Assembly: GCA_017382775.1 (NCBI GenBank)
Contig: JAFNZQ010000305.1
Span: 1 to 11,549, forward strand
DNA length: 11,549 bases
Source of the DNA: Spirochaetaceae bacterium
Lineage (GTDB): Bacteria; Spirochaetota; Spirochaetia; Treponematales; Treponemataceae
Reading direction: 5' to 3'
Shown piece by piece: positions 4,815 to 11,549 of this stretch (position 1 is the stretch's first letter; every line of letters starts with the position of its first letter). The notes beneath the pieces were generated by a model. That model was not told where the DNA came from. It searched no databases and was given only the letters and a program-made list of their open reading frames with translations. The position numbers were made by a program, and so were the translations under genes.

Positions 4815-7013
4815 ATGGATCATATTCTCAACACTCTCAATGATGAACAAAAACGGGCTGTAATCCATTCCGGCTCGCCGCTTTTGATTTTGGCAGGCGC
4901 AGGAACGGGGAAAACTCGTGTAATCACAACGAAAATTGCCTATTTAATTCATAATGGTGTTGATCCGCGGTCCATTTTAGCCGTAACTTTTACGAAAAAA
5001 GCCGCCAACGAAATGCGTGAACGAGCCTGTATGCTAAATCCTTTGGCGGAAAAAGCCCAAATTTGTACCTTCCATTCCTTTGGAGCAAAATTTTTGCGAT
5101 ATTATGGTGAGCAAGACGGAATTTCATCCAATTTTGTGATTTATGATGAAGACGACAGCGTGAGTTTGTTGAGAAAGGCAATTCCCGATTGTCCAAAATC
5201 TGACGCAAAGGAATTTATTTTCAAAATTGCTCGTGCCAAGGATTTTTGCCTTTCTCCCGACGATGATTTATCCGCCATAGATTCCTCTCCCGAATTTGCC
5301 GCGATTTATTCCATTTACGAGACAGCTTTGAGAAAAACCGGAAATGTTGACTTCGGCGACTTGATTTTACGTCCAAGGCAAATCCTAAAAAAATTTCCGG
5401 AAATACAACAAAGGATAAGCCGCCGTTTTTCCACAATAATGGTTGACGAGTACCAAGATTCCAACGTTGCTCAATTTGAACTTTTGCAGGCCTTAAATTC
5501 TCCGTCCACCTATTTGTGCGTTGTGGGTGATGACGATCAGTCAATTTATAAATTTCGCGGTGCGGAAATTAAAAACATTTTGTCTTTTCCCGATCAATTC
5601 GCCGGCACCGAAAAAATATGTTTATTAACCAATTACCGTTCTGTGGAACCCATTTTGGAAGCAGCCAACAAATCCATAAGAAACAACTGCGGTCGCCATG
5701 GAAAAGAATTGGTTTCCCACCGTGGTCCCGGTGAAAAACCCTCCGTTCTTCAATTTGAAAATACCGATGAAGAGACGCAAAAAATCTGCCAACTAATAAA
5801 GGAAGGAATTAAGCAAGGGCAGTCTTACTCCGATTGGGCAATTATCTATCGTACAAACGCCCAGTCGCGGGCCTTTGAACAGGAATTTTCTCGCAACAAA
5901 ATTCCCTACAAGGTTTTCGGAAATTCCGGATTTTTTGAGCGTGAAGAGGTTAAGGACGGTCTTGCCTACATTTCGGTTTTTTTAAATCCCACGGATACGG
6001 TAAATTTCATGCGAATTATCAACAAGCCCGCCCGCAAACTTGGGGAGAAAAGTCTTGGGAAAATCCTCTCTGTGGCAGAGAATAAGGGCGTGGATTATTT
6101 CACCGCCGGAAAGGAAGCAATGCCTTTGCTGAGCAAAGATGCTCAAAAAGGGCTGAATGACTTTTTTGAAATTTTCCGAGAAGCCGGAGAAAAAATCCGC
6201 ATGGACAGAGATGCCACCCGGAATGGCTCGCTTTTTTCGGAAACCGATTATGATTCCAAGGAGCGGCAAACCTGCCTTTCGGAATTTGTGAACATTCTTT
6301 TTGAAAAAAGCGGCCTCAGAGAACTGTATCAAAAAAAAGATGAGGAAAACAACACAGATCGTTTGTTCAACTTGGAAGAATTATCTCGTTTGGCAGGGGA
6401 ATATCCTGCAACCGGCGAAGGCCTTTTGCAATTTTTGGATAATACAAATTTGGACAACACCATGATTCAAAAAGAGACTTCAGATGATGTGGTCACTTTA
6501 AGCACCTTGCACAACACAAAGGGGCTGGAATTTGGTCGTGTTGTAATAAGCGGTTTGGAACAGGGGCAATTTCCCAGGGAGGATAAAACCTTTGATGAGC
6601 TGGAAGAAGAACGGCGACTTTTTTATGTGGGAATAACCAGGGCTAAGGACAAGGTAATTTTCACATACTGTAAGTATCGACGAACGTATACCGGCGACAT
6701 GTGGTACTACAAGCCCAGCATTTTCCTTAAAGAAGTGATGGGTGAAGATGATGAAAAATCCGAGGATTTTTCCGAGACCAAAAATTTTTGGTTCAATAAT
6801 ATACGTTCAACTCCGTCTAAATCTCCATGGGAACGGGAATGGCCTGTGGGACAGCGAATTTTTTCCGATGATTACGGCTACGGGGCCGTGTACAAACATT
6901 CTTACACGGAAGAAGGCCTCATTATAACAGTGTCCTTCGAAACCGGATTGCGAAAAAACTTTTCCATTCCCGCCGAGAAGTACAAACTCGTAAAAGCGAA
7001 CGATGAGTACTGA
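4815..7013 (+). CDS. uvrD: UvrD/PcrA/Rep-type superfamily 1 DNA helicase
   Basis: A 732-residue ATP-driven 3'-5' helicase, the usual length for UvrD/PcrA. It would act in nucleotide excision and mismatch repair and in clearing RecA or stalled polymerases. Motifs in order are the Q-motif LNDEQKRAV, Walker A AGAGTGKT (27-34), Ia AVTFTKKAANEMR, Ic TFHSFG, II VDEYQD (210-215), III VGDDDQSIYKFRGA (237-250), IV IIYRTNAQSR, V TLHNTKGLEF and VI EERRLFYVGITRAK. The last ~50 residues (WPVGQRIFSDDYGYGAVY onward) resemble the PcrA C-terminal Tudor-like domain that contacts RNA polymerase. The GDDDQSIY form also occurs in Rep, so UvrD, PcrA and Rep cannot be told apart with certainty. The ATG at 4815 matches the conserved LNDEQ start and a promoter 6 nt upstream; the longer upstream frame would run through that promoter. 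Its stop is 2 nt from the convergent serC stop. Confidence 0.95.
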   Translation: MDHILNTLNDEQKRAVIHSGSPLLILAGAGTGKTRVITTKIAYLIHNGVDPRSILAVTFTKKAANEMRERACMLNPLAEKAQICTFHSFGAKFLRYYGEQDGISSNFVIYDEDDSVSLLRKAIPDCPKSDAKEFIFKIARAKDFCLSPDDDLSAIDSSPEFAAIYSIYETALRKTGNVDFGDLILRPRQILKKFPEIQQRISRRFSTIMVDEYQDSNVAQFELLQALNSPSTYLCVVGDDDQSIYKFRGAEIKNILSFPDQFAGTEKICLLTNYRSVEPILEAANKSIRNNCGRHGKELVSHRGPGEKPSVLQFENTDEETQKICQLIKEGIKQGQSYSDWAIIYRTNAQSRAFEQEFSRNKIPYKVFGNSGFFEREEVKDGLAYISVFLNPTDTVNFMRIINKPARKLGEKSLGKILSVAENKGVDYFTAGKEAMPLLSKDAQKGLNDFFEIFREAGEKIRMDRDATRNGSLFSETDYDSKERQTCLSEFVNILFEKSGLRELYQKKDEENNTDRLFNLEELSRLAGEYPATGEGLLQFLDNTNLDNTMIQKETSDDVVTLSTLHNTKGLEFGRVVISGLEQGQFPREDKTFDELEEERRLFYVGITRAKDKVIFTYCKYRRTYTGDMWYYKPSIFLKEVMGEDDEKSEDFSETKNFWFNNIRSTPSKSPWEREWPVGQRIFSDDYGYGAVYKHSYTEEGLIITVSFETGLRKNFSIPAEKYKLVKANDEY

Positions 7014-7015
7014 CT

Positions 7016-8119
7016 TTACGCCCTTGTTTTGTGGCGATTCTCTTTTGCGAAATCTTCCATAAAGCGAATCAATGCTTCCACACCGGCCAAAGGCATGGCG
7101 TTGTAAATGGATGCACGCATTCCTCCGGCTAGTCGGTGGCCGGCAAGGTTTATCAGCCCGTGGCTTTCCGCTTCGGAAACGAACTTTTTGTTCAGCTCTT
7201 TTTCCAAATCACCTTCCACGTTCCGAATGAGAAAGGGAACGTTCATCAATGAGCGGCTTCCCTTTTCCACCGGCGCCCAAAAAAAGTCGCCGGAATCCAA
7301 ATAGTTGTAAAGCAAATCCGCCTTTTCCTTGTTGCGTTTTTCCATGGCCGCGGCACCGCCGTTGGAACGAATCCATTTCAAAACCAGGTTCATCATGTAG
7401 ATTGTATAACAAGGAGGCGTATTGTACATTGAACCGCTTTCGGCATGAATTTTGTAGTCAAGATAAAGGGGAGCGTTCCCCACTCCGCAACACAAATCTT
7501 TTTTCACCACCACCAAGGTAACACCGGCGGGAGCGAGATTTTTCTGTGCTCCTGCATATAAAAGGGCAAAACGGGAAACATCCAAGGGTTCCGACAATAT
7601 GCAGCTGGAAATATCCGCCACCAACGGAACTTCTCCGCAACAGGGAATGGCAGAATATTTTGTTCCCATAATTGTATTATTCATTGTTATGTGTAGATAG
7701 TCGTAATCCCCTTGGATTTCGGGAATTTCGGGGATGCGACGATATTTTTCATCCGCACTTGATGCAACACAGTCGGCTTGCAAAAATTTTCCACCCTCTT
7801 TCCAAGCCTTATTTGCCCAAACGCCGGTATCAACATAGGCCGCCTTGCCACGCCGTTTCAAATTAAGGGGTATGCAGGAAAACTGCAACGTTGCACCGCC
7901 TTGTAAAAAAAGGACGTAATAATCATCACTGACTCCTAAAAGTTCCCGAACCAAAGCTTCGGTTTCTTCAATAATCGGCTCATAAAATCGGGAACGGTGA
8001 CTCATTTCCATCACACTTTGGCCGGACTCGTTGTAATTGAGCATTTCATCTCTTGCTTGGGCAAGAACCTCTTCCGGAAGTTGGGAAGGTCCTGCGGAAA
8101 AATTGTAAACTCGATTCAT
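7016..8119 (-). CDS. serC: Phosphoserine aminotransferase SerC
   Basis: A PLP enzyme that converts 3-phosphohydroxypyruvate plus glutamate to O-phosphoserine, the second step of serine synthesis. Many SerC enzymes also act in pyridoxine synthesis. The 367 residues match the usual ~360. It starts with NFSAGPSQLPEEVL. Landmarks are MEMSHRSRFY (H41, R42), FLQGGATLQF for phosphate/cofactor contacts, MNNTIMGTKY, the LVADISSCILS strand holding the PLP aspartate, and YAGAQKNLAPAG with the Schiff-base lysine K193. The ATG has a strong GAGGAG site 5 nt upstream. No serA or serB is adjacent. The gene is divergent from guanine deaminase, with separate promoters. Its stop lies 2 nt from the helicase stop, with no hairpin seen between the two. 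Confidence 0.97.
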   Translation of the reverse strand: MNRVYNFSAGPSQLPEEVLAQARDEMLNYNESGQSVMEMSHRSRFYEPIIEETEALVRELLGVSDDYYVLFLQGGATLQFSCIPLNLKRRGKAAYVDTGVWANKAWKEGGKFLQADCVASSADEKYRRIPEIPEIQGDYDYLHITMNNTIMGTKYSAIPCCGEVPLVADISSCILSEPLDVSRFALLYAGAQKNLAPAGVTLVVVKKDLCCGVGNAPLYLDYKIHAESGSMYNTPPCYTIYMMNLVLKWIRSNGGAAAMEKRNKEKADLLYNYLDSGDFFWAPVEKGSRSLMNVPFLIRNVEGDLEKELNKKFVSEAESHGLINLAGHRLAGGMRASIYNAMPLAGVEALIRFMEDFAKENRHKTRA

Positions 8120-8134
8120 TTTAACTCCTCGTAG

Positions 8135-8163
8135 AGAATACTCTAAAATAACATTTTTGTCAA
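8135..8163 (-). promoter_or_regulatory. Promoter of serC
   Basis: On the minus strand, a perfect TTGACA at 8163-8158, a 17-bp spacer and TATTCT at 8140-8135. If transcription starts about 7 nt downstream, the mRNA begins inside the GAGGAG Shine-Dalgarno (8130-8125), giving a leader of only about 10 nt. Confidence 0.75.
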
Positions 8164-8194
8164 CAAGTAATTTCCGAAGATTTTATTTTTTCCC

Positions 8195-8223
8195 TTGACA
8201 AATTCAAGAATCAGAATTATAAT
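8195..8223 (+). promoter_or_regulatory. Promoter of guanine deaminase-ridA, predicted leaderless
   Basis: A full consensus promoter: TTGACA at 8195-8200, a 17-bp spacer and TATAAT at 8218-8223. The ATG at 8230 follows after 6 nt (AAGAAT) and there is no Shine-Dalgarno. Its -35 box lies 31 bp from the divergent serC -35 box. Confidence 0.87.
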
Positions 8224-8229
8224 AAGAAT

Positions 8230-9498
8230 ATGGAAAATTTGGTCTTACATGGTGATTTTGTTTATTCGAAAAGTAGTGATGATTTAGCCATTTACGAAGA
8301 TTCATATTTGATAATTGAAAACGGTTTGGTTCAGGGAATTTACCCGAAAATTCCCCCCGAATTTGCAGGTTTTGCCTTTCACGATTTTGTGGGAAAGTTG
8401 ATAACACCGGGATTTGTTGATCTTCACACCCACGCAGCCCAATATTCCATCAAAGGGATTCAAATGGATTTGGAATTGCTCCCTTGGCTGAACAACTATG
8501 TTTTTAAGGAAGAAAGTAAATTCGCCGACGAAGAATACGGTGCAAAGGTGTACGGATACTTCACCGACGAATTGCTGAAAAGTTCCACCACGAGAGCGGT
8601 AATTTTTGCCAGTATTCATTCCAAAACCACATTGAATTTCATGGATATGTTGGAAAAATCCGGCCTTAAATGCTATGTGGGAAAGGTGAACATGGACAGA
8701 AATTCTCCGGATTACCTTTGCGAAACCACGGCGGATTCGGTTAAATCCACCAAGGAATGGATTGAGCGGTGTTCTGCCTACAAAAATACTCGCCCCATTC
8801 TCACTCCGCGATTTTTCCCATCATGTAGTGAAGAATTACTGACAGAATTGAGTAAAATCCACGGAGAGACCAACCTGCCCGTGCAATCCCACTTGTCGGA
8901 AAATCTTTCGGAAGTTGCCTGGGTGAAAGAACTTTGCTCCGATGCGAAGACATACAGCGAGGCTTATCATAAATTCGGCCTTTTCGGCGGCCGTGGCGGA
9001 AAGGTTGTAATGGCCCATTGCGTCCATTTGGAAGACCGCGACATAGAACTTTTGAAGGAAAACCAAGTTTTCGTTGCCCACTGTCCTCTTTCCAACATGA
9101 ATTTAACCAGTGGCGTTTCGCCCATAAAAAAATTGCTTAAAGCCGGAGTGAAAGTCGGAATTGGAACAGATGTTGCGGCCGGCGAAAGTTTGAGCGTAAC
9201 CGAAAACTGCAAGGCTGCAATACAGGCATCGAAGTTGCGTTCCCACTTCCTTGGAGACAAGTTCGATCAGCTTACCGCAAAGGAGGCCTTTTTCCTTGCA
9301 ACATTAGGTGGTGGGGAATTTTTCGGCAAAGTCGGAAGTTTCGAAAAAGGCTACGAAGGCGACGTTGTGGTTTTTGACGACGAAAATTTAAAATCCGGTC
9401 GAAAATTCTCACCGGCGGAACGGTTGGAACGCCTTTTTTACACTGGAACCTACTCGAACGTTTTTGCAAAATACGTTTCGGGTAAAAAAATAAAATAG
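8230..9498 (+). CDS. guaD: Guanine deaminase (amidohydrolase superfamily)
   Basis: A zinc enzyme that hydrolyses guanine to xanthine and ammonia in purine salvage or catabolism. The 422 residues fit the family. The metal-binding signature is PGFVDLHTH (H66, H68); H221 in SHLSE with E224, H263 in MAHCVHL and D314 in GIGTDVAAGES complete the usual catalytic set. TPRFFPSCS carries R194, which aligns with the guanine-binding arginine, and AHCPLSNMNLTSG is characteristic of guanine deaminases rather than general cytosine or chlorohydrolase relatives. The start is fixed by a consensus promoter whose -10 box ends 6 nt upstream. ridA follows after 10 nt with a Shine-Dalgarno that overlaps this gene's stop, so the two form an operon. 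No xanthine dehydrogenase or purine permease is nearby. Confidence 0.92.
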   Translation: MENLVLHGDFVYSKSSDDLAIYEDSYLIIENGLVQGIYPKIPPEFAGFAFHDFVGKLITPGFVDLHTHAAQYSIKGIQMDLELLPWLNNYVFKEESKFADEEYGAKVYGYFTDELLKSSTTRAVIFASIHSKTTLNFMDMLEKSGLKCYVGKVNMDRNSPDYLCETTADSVKSTKEWIERCSAYKNTRPILTPRFFPSCSEELLTELSKIHGETNLPVQSHLSENLSEVAWVKELCSDAKTYSEAYHKFGLFGGRGGKVVMAHCVHLEDRDIELLKENQVFVAHCPLSNMNLTSGVSPIKKLLKAGVKVGIGTDVAAGESLSVTENCKAAIQASKLRSHFLGDKFDQLTAKEAFFLATLGGGEFFGKVGSFEKGYEGDVVVFDDENLKSGRKFSPAERLERLFYTGTYSNVFAKYVSGKKIK

Positions 9499-9508
9499 GA
9501 GTTTTCTT

Positions 9509-9883
9509 ATGAAAAAGAAAATTGAAACCGCCAAGGCACCGGGCGCAATCGGACCTTATTCCCAGGCTACACAGGTGGGAAATACCGTTTTTGTTTCCGG
9601 ACAGCTTCCGGTAGATCCTGCCAGTGGTGAATTGGTAACTGAAATTAAAGCGGCTGCAACCCAGTCTCTTTCAAACATGAAAGCCATTTTGGAAGAAGCC
9701 GGCTACACAATGGATGATGTTACCAAAACAACCGTTCTTTTGGCAAACATCGTAGACTTTGCCGCTGTAAATGAAGTTTACAGCCAGTTTTTTGCTGCAC
9801 CCTATCCGGCACGCAGTTGTTTCGCTGTGAAAGATCTTCCCAAAGGCGCTTTGGTGGAGATTGAATGCATCGCTGCAAAATAA
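9509..9883 (+). CDS. ridA: RidA-family reactive enamine/imine deaminase
   Basis: A 124-residue protein of the RidA (YjgF/YER057c/UK114) family, which forms trimers and hydrolyses reactive enamine/imine intermediates made by PLP enzymes, releasing ammonia. Family features are APGAIGPYSQA near the N-terminus, VFVSGQLPVDPASGELV, QSLSNMKAILEEAG, YPARSCFAVKDLP with the substrate-carboxylate-binding R102, and ALVEIECIA with E118. The ATG is preceded by AGGAG overlapping the guaD stop codon. Co-transcription with guanine deaminase is conspicuous. RidA could protect PLP enzymes such as SerC, or the pairing may only reflect ammonia-releasing chemistry; neither is shown. A hairpin terminator follows 12 nt after the stop. 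Confidence 0.96.
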   Translation: MKKKIETAKAPGAIGPYSQATQVGNTVFVSGQLPVDPASGELVTEIKAAATQSLSNMKAILEEAGYTMDDVTKTTVLLANIVDFAAVNEVYSQFFAAPYPARSCFAVKDLPKGALVEIECIAAK

Positions 9884-9895
9884 CAAAAGGGTAAT

Positions 9896-9927
9896 AATCG
9901 GCGATTTCCTTCGGGGAATCACCGATT
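9896..9927. terminator. Likely bidirectional terminator between ridA and xseA
   Basis: A 14-bp imperfect stem with a TTCG loop (9910-9913) closed by C-G: left arm from 9896 to 9909, right arm from 9914 to 9927. It has one C/A mismatch (9902/9921) and one T/G wobble (9907/9916). A short TTTT run overlaps the right end on the plus strand. The cUUCGg loop is unusually stable in RNA from the plus strand. Placement between convergent genes suggests it serves both. Confidence 0.72.
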
Positions 9928-11133
9928 TTACTGCACAACTGCGGTAAAATCACCGTCTGCCACACGAATTTGCAACAAATCCGCGGTGGAAACATCCCCG
10001 GATGATTTTACCACAGAACCGTTTTTTCGAACAATGGCAAATCCCCGTTTAAGAATGTGATTTGGATCGGCCAGTTGAATTTTCTGCGTGGCAAAATCCC
10101 ACCGTATTCGTGACATGGAAATTTTTTCATGCATTGAGTTGATTAAACTTTCTGTGGCAAAATCCAGTGAACGAACCAAGTTTCCTTTGGCATTTTCAAT
10201 GAAAAAATTCCCATCGGTTTTGGAGAAAGTTTTTATCAGTAGACGGGCGTGCTCTATCCTTGCCCGAATTGAATTTTCCAGTTTTTCAACACATAAATCC
10301 ACATAGGAAAGTATTTCCGCTTTGGGATGTCGTGTAACCATTTCGGCGGCGGCTGTGGGAGTGGCTACGCGACAATCGGCGGCAAGGTCGCAAAAGGGAC
10401 AATCCTGCTGATGTCCCACCGCACTTATAATGGGCGTTTCGCATTCTGCAACGGCGCGAATAACTTTTTCGTCGTAAAACGGAAGCAAATCTTCAAAGGA
10501 GCCGCCACCGCGACCGACGATTATTACGTCGCAAAGTCCCAGTCGATCCGCACAACGTATTTGGGCGGCAATGTTCGTGGCAGCTAAATCTCCCTGAACC
10601 GCGGCCGGAAACAAAATTATATTTACGGAACTGTCTCGTCTGTGGGAATTGGAAATTATGTCGTGAATTGCATCCCCCGTGGGTGATGTTACCACTCCCA
10701 CGATTCGCGGATATTCCGGAATTGGGATTTTTCGGCTTTCGTCAAAAAGGCCTTCCGCTGCCATCCGTTTTCGCAACTCTTCCAGTTTTGCTAAAAGTTC
10801 TCCCTCACCACTTCGTTCCACCTTTTGAACTGTAATGCTGTAATTGCTGCGTTTTCCGTAGGGAGAAATTTTTCCCGTAACAATGACTTTATCGCCCTGT
10901 TTGGGTAAAAATGCAATGGATTGATAAAGCCACTTGAAAATTACGGCGCTGAGGGTGTCATCCGTTTCGTAATCTTTCAATGTGAAGTAATAATGTCCTG
11001 TGGAAGAAGCACTGACTCCGGAGACTTCACCTTCCACGGAAATATCGGTAAAAGATTCTTTGAAAAGGGATGATACCTTTTCGGTTATTTGTGAGATCGA
11101 AAAAATTTGTTTTCCCATTAGCGTTGCGGCCAC
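9928..11133 (-). CDS. xseA: Exodeoxyribonuclease VII large subunit
   Basis: The large catalytic subunit of ExoVII, which with XseB degrades single-stranded DNA from both ends. It is 401 residues from GTG. An N-terminal OB fold binds DNA (FSISQITEKVSSLFKE, VEGEVSG, GHYYFTLKD, VTGKISPYGKRSNYSI, about 10-105). The catalytic domain contains RIVGVVTSPTGDAIHDII, IIVGRGGGSFEDL (204-216) and ISAVGH(241)QQDCPFCDLAADCRVATPTAAAE. A helical region and the end HILKRGFAIVRK...G follow. The normally conserved E in GHE is Q242 here. The GTG is preceded by TGAGGT; an in-frame ATG lies five codons later but lacks such a site. No xseB is downstream in the window. It follows the STAS-domain gene by 12 nt and is probably co-transcribed with it. 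Confidence 0.96.
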   Translation of the reverse strand: MAATLMGKQIFSISQITEKVSSLFKESFTDISVEGEVSGVSASSTGHYYFTLKDYETDDTLSAVIFKWLYQSIAFLPKQGDKVIVTGKISPYGKRSNYSITVQKVERSGEGELLAKLEELRKRMAAEGLFDESRKIPIPEYPRIVGVVTSPTGDAIHDIISNSHRRDSSVNIILFPAAVQGDLAATNIAAQIRCADRLGLCDVIIVGRGGGSFEDLLPFYDEKVIRAVAECETPIISAVGHQQDCPFCDLAADCRVATPTAAAEMVTRHPKAEILSYVDLCVEKLENSIRARIEHARLLIKTFSKTDGNFFIENAKGNLVRSLDFATESLINSMHEKISMSRIRWDFATQKIQLADPNHILKRGFAIVRKNGSVVKSSGDVSTADLLQIRVADGDFTAVVQ

Positions 11134-11145
11134 TGCTACCTCAAA

Positions 11146-11549
11146 TTATTTTGATGTTTTTTCTATAATTTTCTCGGCTTCCATAATTGCTTTTTCCAAA
11201 TTGGCGTTAAAATTTCCTGCGGGGAACAATTTGTTCAAATTATGTCGCGAGAACAATTTTTTAGGTTGTTCCGTAAGATTGGCGATGAAAAGTTGTTTTC
11301 CGCTGTGGCGAATTTGATCGTACAATTGCTCGAAAGAATGGATTCCTGCCGCGTCGATATAAAGTGCATCCCGCATGTCCAAAACCAAAACGGTAAAATC
11401 ACGATTAATATCGGAAATTGCTTGTTCCACCTTGCTGACAGTTCCGAAAAATACGGATCCGTAAATTTTTATTACCACAATTTTATCGTTTAAGCTGGGG
11501 ATGTTAAAAGGCTTTACGCTCATCAATCGCACAGCCTTTTGTATGAAGA
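11146..11549 (-). CDS. STAS domain, probable C-terminus of a SulP-family anion transporter (cut by window edge)
   Basis: About 134 residues are visible and the frame stays open to the window edge, so the gene probably begins outside. The sequence FIQKAVRLMSV, then IVVIKIYGSVFFGTVSKVEQAI and VLVLDMRDALYIDAAGIHSFEQL, matches the end of SulP transporters. In those, a last membrane helix runs into a STAS domain bearing the (G-P/S-L/V-FFG) motif and a D-A-A/T-G loop. In SulP proteins the STAS domain is cytoplasmic and regulates transport of sulfate, bicarbonate or dicarboxylates. The GTG at 11532 or ATG at 11523 could in principle start a free-standing STAS protein, but no clear Shine-Dalgarno is seen. 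Substrate is unknown. xseA starts 12 nt after its stop. Confidence 0.8.
   Translation of the reverse strand, partial: FIQKAVRLMSVKPFNIPSLNDKIVVIKIYGSVFFGTVSKVEQAISDINRDFTVLVLDMRDALYIDAAGIHSFEQLYDQIRHSGKQLFIANLTEQPKKLFSRHNLNKLFPAGNFNANLEKAIMEAEKIIEKTSK

Overview
The window is a compact bacterial chromosome segment, moderately AT-rich by eye. It carries eleven genes plus one partial gene at each edge; the dnaX frameshift is counted as one gene. Most genes are housekeeping, and I see no phage, IS, CRISPR or tRNA/rRNA features. The solute-binding protein has a lipoprotein signal peptide. The dnaX-ybaB-recR order is common in bacteria, treponemes included. The source is probably a diderm bacterium, possibly spirochaete-like; I hold this lineage guess weakly.

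Layout. (1) Positions 1-1052, minus strand: a metal-resistance operon. A SmtB/ArsR-type repressor overlaps the start of a P1B-type heavy-metal ATPase (cut by the left edge). The ATPase has a duplicated His/Cys-rich N-terminus, and a large palindromic operator sits on the operon promoter. (2) Positions 1097-2200, plus strand: a lone PotD-like substrate-binding lipoprotein, divergently transcribed, with a perfect hairpin in its 5' leader. (3) Positions 2231-4709, minus strand: dnaX-ybaB-recR, with all neighbouring reading frames overlapping. dnaX is split by a run of 11 A, a strong candidate for programmed frameshifting or transcriptional slippage that yields gamma and tau. (4) Positions 4815-7013, plus strand: a UvrD/PcrA/Rep-type helicase, divergent from dnaX. 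(5) Positions 7016-8119, minus strand: serC, tail-to-tail with the helicase. (6) Positions 8230-9883, plus strand: a guanine deaminase-ridA operon ending at a UUCG hairpin. (7) Positions 9928-11549, minus strand: xseA downstream of a STAS-domain gene that looks like the C-terminus of a SulP transporter cut by the right edge.

The genes for replication, repair and recombination (dnaX, ybaB, recR, helicase, xseA) dominate. They are interspersed with purine, serine, metal and anion functions that have no obvious joint pathway.

The most striking signals are regulatory. Six sigma70-like promoters can be read directly, all with 17-bp spacers. In three of them (dnaX, the helicase, guanine deaminase) the -10 box ends exactly 6 nt before the ATG and no Shine-Dalgarno is present, which predicts leaderless mRNAs. 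Most other genes whose starts are visible have a Shine-Dalgarno; recR relies on a GTGA overlap with ybaB. I do not find a wholly new defence or mobile system here. The dnaX slippage site, the leaderless promoter set, the metal operator and the potD leader hairpin are the items to follow up.
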